From Flavobacterium sp. (lineage in GTDB: Bacteria; Bacteroidota; Bacteroidia; Flavobacteriales; Flavobacteriaceae): a DNA stretch of 34,530 bases. Below are positions 16,391 to 23,655 of this stretch, piece by piece; the first letter of the stretch is position 1; the number at the start of each line of letters is the position of its first letter. The DNA lies in contig NZ_PNJW01000031.1 of NCBI RefSeq assembly GCF_013822155.1, positions 1 to 34,530 of the forward strand, in the 5' to 3' direction. Made by a program: the position numbers and the translations under genes. The notes under the pieces are model-generated. The model was not told the origin of the DNA, searched no databases, and was given only the letters and a program-made list of their open reading frames with translations.

Positions 16391-16434
16391 CAAATTTCGA
16401 AATATATTATGAGAATAAATATGATAATAATCAG
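16391..16434 (-). promoter_or_regulatory. possible Fnr-like operator and promoter of the EF-G paralogue
   Basis: ATGATAATAATCAG (16421-16434) matches the palindrome of the cbb3 genes at 12 of 14 positions. On the minus strand GAAATTTG (16398-16391) matches TAnnTTTG at 7 of 8. Centre to first box base is 29.5 bp, the same spacing as at hemN, ccoS and ccoI. The predicted leader is about 25 bases. Confidence 0.45.
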
Positions 16435-16473
16435 TTAAAGGGAGTTTATGTTAAACTAATTTTTGATTATCAG

Positions 16474-16590
16474 TAATTACTCATAATTGATAAAAATCAT
16501 TTTTATTGAAATAAAAAGCTATAAATTTATTTAGTTTTACAGTAAATTTTCAGAGTTAAGAATCTTATAGACTTCACTTTAAAGAAAAAA
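16474..16590. repeat. direct repeat copy A (~117 bp)
   Basis: Copy A begins TAATTACTCATAATTGATAA and ends in ACTTCACTTTAAAGAAAAAA. It aligns end to end with 17064-17181 at roughly 85% identity by eye, with small gaps. The two copies flank the lipoprotein gene at 16607-17032 in the same orientation. Copy A contains TTGATAAAAATCAT (16487-16500), close to the classical FNR box, but no -7 box lies at the right distance in either direction. Confidence 0.85.
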
Positions 16591-16606
16591 GAGATAAGCA
16601 GGGAGT

Positions 16607-17032
16607 TTAATCTGCAACTACTTTTTCATACCTTATAACATCACAAGGACCTTCATTAAGACAAGAAAGTCTTAGCTCATTTTCTGTTAACAAAGTTATT
16701 TTAGAACTACCATTATTATTAATCCCATTTGGGTTTGGATTATAATTAAAATTAAGTATATTGCTATTAACCACAGAAAATGTTCCTGTGTATTGATAGT
16801 TTTGTAGTAAATGAATAAAAGTATTATCACTATTATAGGTAATAATATCTCCATTTTCGTAAGCCATATAAAGTGGCATGTCATTTTCATCAAAGACATC
16901 ATGAATATAAATTCCTTTGAACTGCCACGAACCTATTAATTCTTCAGGCACGGATGTTTCTTCTGTTGTTTCATTTTTTGAACAACCTATTAATATTGTT
17001 ATCAATAAAAGTATTAAAATATTTTTTTTCAT
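16607..17032 (-). CDS. small lipoprotein with lipocalin-like domain
   Basis: This is an exported lipoprotein of 141 residues. The signal is MKKNILILLLITILIGCSKN with lipobox LIGC, so Cys17 would be lipidated. The mature part starts with an acidic, Thr-rich linker, then ELIGSWQFKGIY, TFIHLLQNYQYTGTFSVVNS and ITLLTENELRLSC. This is the strand pattern of the lipocalin-like small domains common in Bacteroidota lipoproteins (opening with GSW and closing with a basic RYEK strand). The ligand and role are unknown. A second ATG lies 8 bp upstream (17040) but is out of frame. The gene is bracketed by ~117 bp direct repeats, suggesting a local duplication or insertion event. Confidence 0.8.
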   Translation of the reverse strand: MKKNILILLLITILIGCSKNETTEETSVPEELIGSWQFKGIYIHDVFDENDMPLYMAYENGDIITYNSDNTFIHLLQNYQYTGTFSVVNSNILNFNYNPNPNGINNNGSSKITLLTENELRLSCLNEGPCDVIRYEKVVAD

Positions 17033-17063
17033 GATTTCATGTTATTATTCTGCTATTTATCCA

Positions 17064-17181
17064 TAATTACTTATAATTGATAAAAAATCATTTTATTTTA
17101 TAAAAAAGGCTATAAATTTATTCAGTTTTATAGCAAATTTTGAGAGTGAAGAATCTTGTAGACTTCACTTTAATTAAAAAA
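17064..17181. repeat. direct repeat copy B (~118 bp)
   Basis: This is the partner of 16474-16590. It begins TAATTACTTATAATTGATAA and ends in GACTTCACTTTAATTAAAAA. It lies upstream of the lipoprotein gene and runs into the terminator of the TauE/SafE-like gene. The FNR-box-like core of copy A has one extra A here (TTGAT, five bases, ATCAT), which breaks its symmetry. Confidence 0.85.
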
Positions 17182-17200
17182 ATCTGCTAAAGCAGATTTT
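17179..17200 (-). terminator. terminator of the cbb3 operon
   Basis: AAAATCTGCT (17179-17188) pairs with AGCAGATTTT (17191-17200). On the minus strand the hairpin is followed by a run of T (complement of the A-run 17176-17182). It lies 26 bp after the stop of the last gene of the operon. Confidence 0.8.
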
Positions 17201-17225
17201 AAATTATATAAATTATAAACAAACA

Positions 17226-17930
17226 TCAATTATGACAATCCGGATTGGCTTGAACGACCAAACTTGTTGTGTTTGGTGAAATATACGGAATATCAAGTCC
17301 CATGCCTCTGACAATAAATAAACTTCCAATGAGTATTACAACAATGGGTATTAATTTTCGAATACGGTTTCGAACCGGAACTGTGATGAAATTAGAAAGT
17401 AATACCACAGCACTCATCATAGGAATAGTACCAATTCCGTATAAAACCATATAAGCAACACCTAAAAGCTCACTTTGCATAGCAATAGCTCCGAAAAGAG
17501 CCGCATAAACCAATCCGCATGGAAGAAACCCATTTAATAATCCGATGGTAAATAAGGCATCGGGAGATTTTCGTTTGAATTGGGCACCTAAATGACTTTT
17601 AACTTTAGAAATTAATTTATAAATTGGTTTTGAAAAATTATACTGAGCTAATTTCTTCTCCGGAACAATAACAAATATAATCATCATGATTCCCACGAAA
17701 ATGGATAATTTTTGTTGAAATCCGGCTAAGAAAAGTCCTTTCCCAAGAATACCGAAGAACAAACCCAACATACCATAAGCTGTTAATCGACCTAAATGAT
17801 AGAGTAAAATTTGAAGAACTTTTTTTGTTTGATTACTTCTATCAATAGGAAGCATCATGGCAATCGGACCACACATCCCAATGCAATGAAAACTACTTAT
17901 TAATCCAAAAAGTAATGCGGTGTAAAGCAT
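17226..17930 (-). CDS. TauE/SafE-like (DsbD-type) membrane protein of the cbb3 locus
   Basis: This integral membrane protein of 234 residues has about six hydrophobic segments. It carries the two related cysteine motifs HCIGMCGP (15-22) and NGFLPCGLVY (133-142), plus a C-terminal PDCHN. This form, annotated as sulfite exporter TauE/SafE or cytochrome-biogenesis transmembrane protein, is often encoded directly after ccoG-ccoH. The cysteine/methionine/histidine content (SSFHCIGMCGPIAMM) suits copper handling or thiol-disulfide transfer during oxidase assembly; this is inference. It is the last gene of the operon, with its own terminator, and is separated from ccoH by an 84-bp heptad repeat. Confidence 0.85.
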   Translation of the reverse strand: MLYTALLFGLISSFHCIGMCGPIAMMLPIDRSNQTKKVLQILLYHLGRLTAYGMLGLFFGILGKGLFLAGFQQKLSIFVGIMMIIFVIVPEKKLAQYNFSKPIYKLISKVKSHLGAQFKRKSPDALFTIGLLNGFLPCGLVYAALFGAIAMQSELLGVAYMVLYGIGTIPMMSAVVLLSNFITVPVRNRIRKLIPIVVILIGSLFIVRGMGLDIPYISPNTTSLVVQANPDCHN

Positions 17931-17932
17931 GA

Positions 17933-18016
17933 AGTTAAGGGTTATAGGTTGCGGGTTGCGGGTTACGGGTTATAGATTACTTACCTTTTTACCCTTTACC
18001 TTTTCCCCATTACCAT
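17933..18016. repeat. array of twelve consecutive 7-bp units
   Basis: From 17933 every seven bases start a related unit: AGTTAAG, GGTTATA, GGTTGCG twice, GGTTACG, GGTTATA, GATTACT, then the pyrimidine-rich TACCTTT, TTACCCT, TTACCTT, TTCCCCA and TTACCAT. The phase is kept through the change from G-rich to C-rich units. The array fills the space between the ccoH stop (18019-18017) and the next start (17930) almost exactly. The GGTTGCG units are the same as in the inverted repeat at 4016-4084. Confidence 0.85.
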
Positions 18017-18463
18017 TTAAAAATATATTGTTTTTTTGTTTAGAAAATCTTTTCCATCATAAGACCAATCCAAAGAAATGTCCCAGCGACCGCCAACCAA
18101 ATTACTTTTAGGTATGAGCAAATGTGGACCGGATAAAGAAATTGGAACTTCAAAATCCAGCTTTTGGTTAGACGGTCTATACAGGGACACTTTTCCGGTA
18201 ACTTTTGTTAAATCTAAATCGGATGGAAAAGTTATATTTATTCCTTCTTCTGAGGTGCTTATACTAATTTTTTCAGTCATATCAATTGCATTTTGCTCTT
18301 TTGTCATTTGGTTTTCAAATTTGAGCTCTTGCTTATAATATTCTTCTACTACTAATTCATTGTCATATTGACTATCTGATTGTACTTTGAAAACAAAATA
18401 CAAGATGAAGGTTATGAATAATGCAAATGCAATGACGATTCCGGTTCCCCAATTTATTTTCAT
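18017..18463 (-). CDS. ccoH: FixH/CcoH family cbb3 oxidase assembly protein
   Basis: This membrane-anchored protein of 148 residues has one N-terminal transmembrane helix (WGTGIVIAFALFITFILYFVF, about 5-25), followed by a periplasmic domain. The domain shows the FixH pattern: an early YYKQELKFENQM stretch, GINITFPSDLDLTKVTGKVS, LYRPSN, and the C-terminal LVGGRWDISLDWSYDGKDFL. CcoH interacts with early cbb3 assembly intermediates and is needed for a stable oxidase. The position after ccoG is the usual order. The leader before the ATG is an A-rich tract (18464-18490), which favours translation in this phylum. Confidence 0.9.
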   Translation of the reverse strand: MKINWGTGIVIAFALFITFILYFVFKVQSDSQYDNELVVEEYYKQELKFENQMTKEQNAIDMTEKISISTSEEGINITFPSDLDLTKVTGKVSLYRPSNQKLDFEVPISLSGPHLLIPKSNLVGGRWDISLDWSYDGKDFLNKKTIYF

Positions 18464-18528
18464 TTTTTTATTTTTTTTTATTTTACATCAAACTTAAATC
18501 AGAAAACAGTTATCTAAAACAAAGATTA

Positions 18529-19947
18529 TTAATTAAAACTTCTTGGTCCCATAAAGTTTGTGGTGGCCGTTTCAATAATTTCATCTCCATTATGAACTTC
18601 AATATCAATTTTAATTTTATCGCCTTCTAGATAAGCAGGATTAATTTCAATAAAAATAGTTCCTTTAGCTTGACCTTCTTTTGGAACAATTATTTCATGA
18701 TTTCCAACTAAAATTATTTTTCCGGTAGGATGAACTAATTTGAAAGTAACGTGATTAAATTCTCTTGATGTTTTATTGATGATTTTATAAGTATAAACAT
18801 TACTGATATTCTCTCCTTTATGTTCAAATAATTGCCCCGGTAAGCGTAAAATTGTGGCTTCAACATCATTTCGCAAAAATAGCATTCCTATCAATAATCC
18901 GATTAGAATAGCTAATACAGCCGTATAACCTTTCATGCGAGTTGTGAATTGAAATTTCTCTTTTTTTACAATTTCATCTTCACTGGCATAACGAATTAAG
19001 CCTTTTGGCAAACCTACACTTTCCATGATGGTATCACATTCGTCTATACAGGCAGTACAATTAACACATTCCAATTGAGTTCCGTTTCTAATATCTATTC
19101 CGGTTGGACAAACATGGACACATAGTTTACAATCAATGCAATCTCCTTTTCCGGTAGCTGCTCTGTCTTCTTGCTTGTTAAATTTGGCACGTCCTAACTC
19201 CTTTTCACCACGAACATGGTCATAAGCCACATTTATGGATTTATTATCTAATAACACTCCTTGCATTCTTCCATATGGACAGGCAATAATACAAACTTGT
19301 TCTCTGAACCAAGCAAATACAAAATAGAAAACAGCCGTAAAAATCAACAAGGCTATTAATGTACTTGTATGTAAAGCAGGCCCTTCTTTAATCATAAGTA
19401 ACAACTTATCGCTACTAACTAAGTAGGCTAAAAACACATTGGCAATCAAAAAAGAAAAGATGAAAAACACAATCCATTTAGTCACTCTTTTACGAATCTT
19501 CTCTGCATTCCACTCTTGTTTTTGTAACCGTATTTGAGCTCCCCTATCTCCGTCTATCCAATACTCGATGCGACGAAAAACCATTTCCATAAAAATAGTT
19601 TGTGGGCAAAACCATCCGCAAAAAATTCGTCCGAAAGCAACTGTAAATAAAGCCAAACCAACTACTCCAATAATCATGGAAACCACAAATAAATGAAAAT
19701 CTTGTGGCCAAAAAGGGAAACTGAAAATATTAAATCGTCTTTCTAAAACATTAAACATCAAGAACTGATGTCCGTTTATTTTAATAAAAGGTGCTGATAA
19801 CAAAAAGGCTAACAAGAAATAACTCAAGAGCTTTCTTTTATCATAAAAAGGACCTTTGGGTTTCTTTGGGAATACCCAAGCACGTTTTCCTTCTTTATTA
19901 ATAGTTCCAATACTATCTCTGAAACTTTCTTCTGGCAATGTTGACAT
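18529..19947 (-). CDS. ccoG: cbb3 oxidase accessory ferredoxin-like membrane protein CcoG
   Basis: This polytopic membrane iron-sulfur protein of 472 residues has the CcoG/RdxA/FixG architecture: N-terminal soluble part, transmembrane helices with the conserved CGWFCPQ (110-116) and CIIACPYGRMQG (219-230), and two [4Fe-4S] motifs, CIDCKLCVHVCP (270-281) and CVNCTACIDECD (294-305). A further helix and an immunoglobulin-like C-terminal domain (about 380-472) follow. CcoG has been shown elsewhere to act as a cupric reductase during copper delivery to the cbb3 oxidase. It sits between ccoP and ccoH, and a large hairpin lies between the ccoP stop and this start. Confidence 0.95.
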   Translation of the reverse strand: MSTLPEESFRDSIGTINKEGKRAWVFPKKPKGPFYDKRKLLSYFLLAFLLSAPFIKINGHQFLMFNVLERRFNIFSFPFWPQDFHLFVVSMIIGVVGLALFTVAFGRIFCGWFCPQTIFMEMVFRRIEYWIDGDRGAQIRLQKQEWNAEKIRKRVTKWIVFFIFSFLIANVFLAYLVSSDKLLLMIKEGPALHTSTLIALLIFTAVFYFVFAWFREQVCIIACPYGRMQGVLLDNKSINVAYDHVRGEKELGRAKFNKQEDRAATGKGDCIDCKLCVHVCPTGIDIRNGTQLECVNCTACIDECDTIMESVGLPKGLIRYASEDEIVKKEKFQFTTRMKGYTAVLAILIGLLIGMLFLRNDVEATILRLPGQLFEHKGENISNVYTYKIINKTSREFNHVTFKLVHPTGKIILVGNHEIIVPKEGQAKGTIFIEINPAYLEGDKIKIDIEVHNGDEIIETATTNFMGPRSFN

Positions 19948-19964
19948 TGAAATGGTATTTAATT

Positions 19965-19993
19965 TGCAAATCCCGACTAAATCGGGATTTGCA
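19965..19993. other. hairpin between ccoP and ccoG
   Basis: The perfect 12-bp stem TGCAAATCCCGA / TCGGGATTTGCA (19965-19976 with 19982-19993) has a 5-base loop. The T-run (19995-20002) is on the plus-strand side, opposite to the genes, so in the mRNA the stem follows an A-run. It is probably not a terminator of the operon. It may stabilise or process the message, or stop antisense transcription entering ccoP. Confidence 0.75.
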
Positions 19994-20000
19994 GTTTTTT

Positions 20001-20960
20001 TTATTTAATCGCTACAACTTTGGCAGCGGTATTTATTGTATCAGTGGGAGTTGTAGACTCTCCTTCTACTTTTGGAGCATTTTCATCTACCCAGATTTCA
20101 CCTTCAGGAGCTTTTCCATCCGGTGGATTAGTTCCTTGTAATGAAATTACATAACTTGCTATTTTTTGAATATCAGAGGGTTTAATTGTTGCTTTCCAAG
20201 GCACCATTCCTTTTCCTTCGCGTCCACCTTCCATAATAGTATTGAAAACATTTTTGATTCCACCACCTAAAATCCAATGGTCATCTGTCAAGTTAGGCCC
20301 AATTGAGCCACCTCCATCTGGTTTATGACAAGCAATACAAGTAGAAGTTTCGAACAACTTTTTACCTTCTGCCAAAGAACCGGCATCTGTAAGTAATGTT
20401 ACTTTTTCTTTATCTAATAAATCCGGAGCAGTTAATTTATATTTTTCAACTTCAGCTCTTGCCACAGCCATTTCAGTTTCAAATTCTTCAGCTTGAGTAT
20501 AATCTCCCATTATATGAAAACGAACAAGATAAACTAAAGCAAAAACGATAGTAATATAGAATAAATAAACCCACCAAGGTGGCAATACATTATCTAATTC
20601 TCTGATACCGTCATAATCATGATCAAGCATAACATCTTGTTCTTGTTCAATCTCTTTTGATCGAGTTAATTTTTGAACTATTCCCTGATAGAATTTGCCT
20701 TCGGTAAATGGCAATGATTGAGCTTCTTCTAATTGTTTTTTCTGATCATCTGTTAATAGATGATAGGTTACTTTATCCACTGCACTAACAACAATTTCAA
20801 TGGCTACTAATAAGAATAAAAATACTCCTAAAAATAAAGCAACCATTGGAAACTTGATAAAGGCAGGTTTATCGCCTGAATCAATAAAATATTCCATTGC
20901 CCCCATTACGATGGCGAATATCAATGGAACTCTAACATATGATGGAATTAATTTTTTCAT
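20001..20960 (-). CDS. ccoP: cbb3 cytochrome c oxidase subunit III (CcoP), single-heme form
   Basis: This membrane-bound c-type cytochrome subunit passes electrons to the oxidase core. Its 319 residues contain an N-terminal part with two hydrophobic segments (about 11-25 and 38-60), then the canonical CcoP helix LPPWWVYLFYITIVFALVYL (126-145). One cytochrome c domain follows, with CIACH (208-212) and the probable axial Met252 in GKGMVPW. Proteobacterial CcoP usually has two CxxCH hemes; here there is only one, together with the extra N-terminal helices, as is common in Bacteroidota. The C-terminal 50 residues are acidic and Thr-rich. It starts 24 bp after ccoQ. Confidence 0.93.
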   Translation of the reverse strand: MKKLIPSYVRVPLIFAIVMGAMEYFIDSGDKPAFIKFPMVALFLGVFLFLLVAIEIVVSAVDKVTYHLLTDDQKKQLEEAQSLPFTEGKFYQGIVQKLTRSKEIEQEQDVMLDHDYDGIRELDNVLPPWWVYLFYITIVFALVYLVRFHIMGDYTQAEEFETEMAVARAEVEKYKLTAPDLLDKEKVTLLTDAGSLAEGKKLFETSTCIACHKPDGGGSIGPNLTDDHWILGGGIKNVFNTIMEGGREGKGMVPWKATIKPSDIQKIASYVISLQGTNPPDGKAPEGEIWVDENAPKVEGESTTPTDTINTAAKVVAIK

Positions 20961-20984
20961 TTTTTAATTGTAAGAGGTTATTAA

Positions 20985-21155
20985 TTAATCTTCATTTAAA
21001 GGCATTTCACTCAATTCGTTGATTTTAGATTTACTATAGGTAAAAACCCATACTAAAAGCACTATAAAAAAGATAAAGAAAATGCTTAGCGAAATAATCG
21101 GATATATCTCTATCCCAGAGATGCTATCCATATGTCCTTTAACAAACTTTAGCAT
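20985..21155 (-). CDS. ccoQ: small cbb3 oxidase subunit CcoQ
   Basis: This frame of 56 residues starts 7 bp after the ccoNO stop and ends 24 bp before ccoP, exactly where ccoQ belongs. It has one transmembrane helix (IEIYPIISLSIFFIFFIVLL, followed by VWVFTYSK) and the tail INELSEMPLNED. That layout, helix, short basic turn (YSKSK) and acidic tail with a proline-leucine pair, is that of CcoQ, which stabilises the CcoP-core contact. It is easily missed because of its length. Assignment rests on position, size and topology rather than on a strong motif. Confidence 0.85.
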   Translation of the reverse strand: MLKFVKGHMDSISGIEIYPIISLSIFFIFFIVLLVWVFTYSKSKINELSEMPLNED

Positions 21156-21162
21156 ACTTTAC

Positions 21163-23355
21163 TTATTTATTCTGAACTGTTTCTTTCACTTTAATATCTT
21201 TACCAAGACGTTGTAAATAAGAAATTAATGCAACAATCTCTCTATCTTTCATTGGTACAAATTCTTCCCCTCTAACGCTTGCATTCTTTTTACTTTCCTC
21301 ATATGATTTTACAAAATCAGGATCACCATACAAACTTTTTTCAATACCGGCTGCTTGTGCATCCATATTGCTTCTGGCATTCTTAATGTCTTCATCAGTA
21401 TAAGGAACGCCTAGTGTTACCATCGCTTCCATTTTTTTCTCAATTAAGGAATGATCCATAGCTTTGTTGTCATACAGCCATTTATAACCCGGCATAATTG
21501 AACCTGGAGAGGTACTTTGCGGATCCCACATATGATTAAAATGCCAGTTGTCATTGTATTTTCCACCTTCACGATGTAAATCCGGACCTGTACGTTTTGA
21601 ACCCCATAAGAATGGATGATCATATACATATTCTCCTGCTTTGGAATATTCGCCATATCGTTCAACTTCTGATCGGAATGGTCGAATCATTTGTGAGTGA
21701 CAGCCTACACAACCTTCTCGAATATATAAATCTCTACCCTGTAATTCTAAAGGAGAATAAGGTTTAACAGCTGCAATAGTTGGAATATTTGATTTTATTA
21801 CAATGGTTGGAATAATTTGCACTATACCACCGATTAAAATCGCTACAATTGATAATAACATAAATTGGATTGGTCTTCTTTCCAACCAAGAATGCCATTT
21901 TTCACCTTTTTGTCTTTTTGCACTTATAATTGCTAAGGCTGGTGCTTCTGCTAATTCATCTTCAACTTTTGAACCAGCTGAAACAGTTTTAATAACATTA
22001 AATACTAATACAATTAAACCTGTAAAATACAATGTGCCTCCAATAGCTCTCATCCAATACATTGGCATAATTTGAGTTACTGTTTCAAGGAAGTTACCAT
22101 ATACTAATGTTCCATCCGGATTAAACTGTTTCCACATAGAAGCTTGTGTAAAACCGGCTACATAAAGTGGTAACGAATATAAAACAATTCCTAATGTACC
22201 AATCCAAAAATGGAAATTAGCTAATTTTTCGGAATATAATTTTGTCTTAGTCATTCGTGGTATTAACCAATAAATCATACCAAATGTCATAAAACCATTC
22301 CAAGCTAAAGCACCTACGTGCACGTGTGCAATAATCCAATCAGTAAAGTGAGCTATAGCATTCACATTTTTTAAAGAAAGCATTGGTCCTTCAAAAGTCG
22401 CCATACCGTAACCGGTAATACCAACAACAAAGAATTTCAACACCGCGTCTGTTCGAACTTTATCCCATACGCCACGAAGTGTTAAAAGACCATTAATCAT
22501 ACCTCCCCAAGAAGGTGCAATTAACATTACGGAGAAAACAACTCCTAAATTTTGAGCCCAATCCGGTAAAGCAGTATATAATAAATGGTGAGGCCCTGCC
22601 CAAATGTAAATGAAAATTAAAGACCAAAAGTGAATGATGGATAATCGATAAGAATAAACCGGACGATTTGCCACTTTAGGTACAAAATAATACATTAAGC
22701 CTAAGAATGGTGTAGTTAAGAAAAATGCCACTGCATTATGACCATACCACCACTGCACTAACGCATCTTGAACCCCAGCATAAACAGAATAACTTTTTAA
22801 GGCAGAAACCGGCAACTCTAAACTGTTAAAAATATGTAGAACAGCAACTGTAACAAAAGTAGCGATGTAAAACCAAATCGCCACATAAATATGACGTTCT
22901 CTACGTTTTACAATTGTCATAATCATATTAAGTCCAAAAACTACCCAAATCAAAGCAATAGCTATATCAATAGGCCATTCTAATTCAGCATATTCTTTTC
23001 CGGATGTAATACCTAACGGAAGAGAAAGTGCTGCTGCCACAATAATTAATTGCCATCCCCAAAAGTTGATGTTACTCAATAAATCACTGTACATTCTGGT
23101 TTTTAATAATCGCTGCAATGAGTAATAAACGCCGGCAAAAATAGCGTTCCCCACGAAAGCAAAAATTACTGCATTAGTGTGTAAAGGTCTCAATCTACCA
23201 AAACTTAAGAAGGATATTCCATCTGTTAGGTTGGGAAATAAAAACAGAATGGCTAAAATTAGCCCTACTAACATTCCTACCACTCCAAAAAGGATACTGG
23301 CATAAAGGAATTTCTTTACAATTTTGTTGTCGTAATAAAATTGTTGCATCTCCAT
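21163..23355 (-). CDS. ccoNO: fused cbb3 oxidase subunits I and II (CcoN-CcoO)
   Basis: This is the catalytic core of the high-affinity terminal oxidase, reducing oxygen to water. Residues 1 to about 480 are CcoN with some twelve helices. Heme and copper ligands are visible: His59 (RPLHTNA), His206 (WYGHNAV), His256-His257 (AGPHHLLY), and His344 and His346 (IIAHVHVG); Tyr316 (ITGYGMATFEG) fits the active-site tyrosine. After a linker and one anchor helix (496-520), residues 535-730 are CcoO with the heme c motif CVGCH (549-553) and probable ligand Met621 (GSIMPGY). N and O are separate genes in proteobacteria; the fusion is typical of Bacteroidota. Nothing in the ligand set is missing. Confidence 0.97.
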   Translation of the reverse strand: MEMQQFYYDNKIVKKFLYASILFGVVGMLVGLILAILFLFPNLTDGISFLSFGRLRPLHTNAVIFAFVGNAIFAGVYYSLQRLLKTRMYSDLLSNINFWGWQLIIVAAALSLPLGITSGKEYAELEWPIDIAIALIWVVFGLNMIMTIVKRRERHIYVAIWFYIATFVTVAVLHIFNSLELPVSALKSYSVYAGVQDALVQWWYGHNAVAFFLTTPFLGLMYYFVPKVANRPVYSYRLSIIHFWSLIFIYIWAGPHHLLYTALPDWAQNLGVVFSVMLIAPSWGGMINGLLTLRGVWDKVRTDAVLKFFVVGITGYGMATFEGPMLSLKNVNAIAHFTDWIIAHVHVGALAWNGFMTFGMIYWLIPRMTKTKLYSEKLANFHFWIGTLGIVLYSLPLYVAGFTQASMWKQFNPDGTLVYGNFLETVTQIMPMYWMRAIGGTLYFTGLIVLVFNVIKTVSAGSKVEDELAEAPALAIISAKRQKGEKWHSWLERRPIQFMLLSIVAILIGGIVQIIPTIVIKSNIPTIAAVKPYSPLELQGRDLYIREGCVGCHSQMIRPFRSEVERYGEYSKAGEYVYDHPFLWGSKRTGPDLHREGGKYNDNWHFNHMWDPQSTSPGSIMPGYKWLYDNKAMDHSLIEKKMEAMVTLGVPYTDEDIKNARSNMDAQAAGIEKSLYGDPDFVKSYEESKKNASVRGEEFVPMKDREIVALISYLQRLGKDIKVKETVQNK

Positions 23356-23357
23356 AA

Positions 23358-23552
23358 TTAAACTTGTTTTTCTTCGGTTGTTTGTATTTGATTTTTGTTT
23401 GGATTTTTAATTAATTCATCGTCAAAAAGCATTCTGACAGATGGAGTATAATCGTCATCATATTGACCGCCTTTTACTGCCCGAATAAAGGCATATAAAA
23501 AAAAGATGGCCACAATAATACTTATTGATATTAAAATGTAAATAACGCTCAT
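23358..23552 (-). CDS. ccoS: cbb3 oxidase assembly protein CcoS
   Basis: This small membrane protein of 64 residues has one N-terminal helix (VIYILISISIIVAIFFLYAFI) followed by the family signature GGQYDDDYTPSVRMLFDDEL (28-47). CcoS is needed for insertion of heme and copper cofactors into CcoN. Its stop is 2 bp from the ccoNO start, so it leads the operon and is likely translationally coupled. The Fnr-like operator and promoter lie just upstream. The predicted leader is only about 14 bases. Confidence 0.95.
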   Translation of the reverse strand: MSVIYILISISIIVAIFFLYAFIRAVKGGQYDDDYTPSVRMLFDDELIKNPNKNQIQTTEEKQV

Positions 23553-23570
23553 ACCTTAAATTTATGTTAA

Positions 23571-23614
23571 CAAAATTATAATTCCTGCTTTTTATAAAAT
23601 ATGATATTTGTCAT
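23571..23614 (-). promoter_or_regulatory. Fnr-like operator and promoter of the ccoS-ccoNO operon
   Basis: The palindrome ATGATATTTGTCAT (23601-23614) is followed on the minus strand by a perfect -7 box TAATTTTG (23578-23571). The operator centre (23607.5) is 29.5 bp from the first T of the box. There is no TTG at -33, so the promoter should depend on the bound regulator. Confidence 0.78.
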
Positions 23615-23655
23615 ACGCTAAAATCTTTTTACAACGGGTATGAAAATATGGATTA

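Noticed and set aside
16487..16500. Second Fnr site TTGATAAAAATCAT in direct repeat copy A
   Set aside because: Although close to the classical box, no -7 box lies at the 29.5-bp distance in either direction, and the corresponding place in copy B has a different spacing.
17929..18111. Plus-strand frame starting MKLRVIGCGLRVTGY
   Set aside because: The sequence is the translation of the 7-bp repeat array and then the antisense of ccoH; heptad arrays keep frames open without coding.
19965..20002. Terminator of a plus-strand gene
   Set aside because: No plus-strand gene ends here; the plus frames in the region are shadows of ccoG and ccoP.
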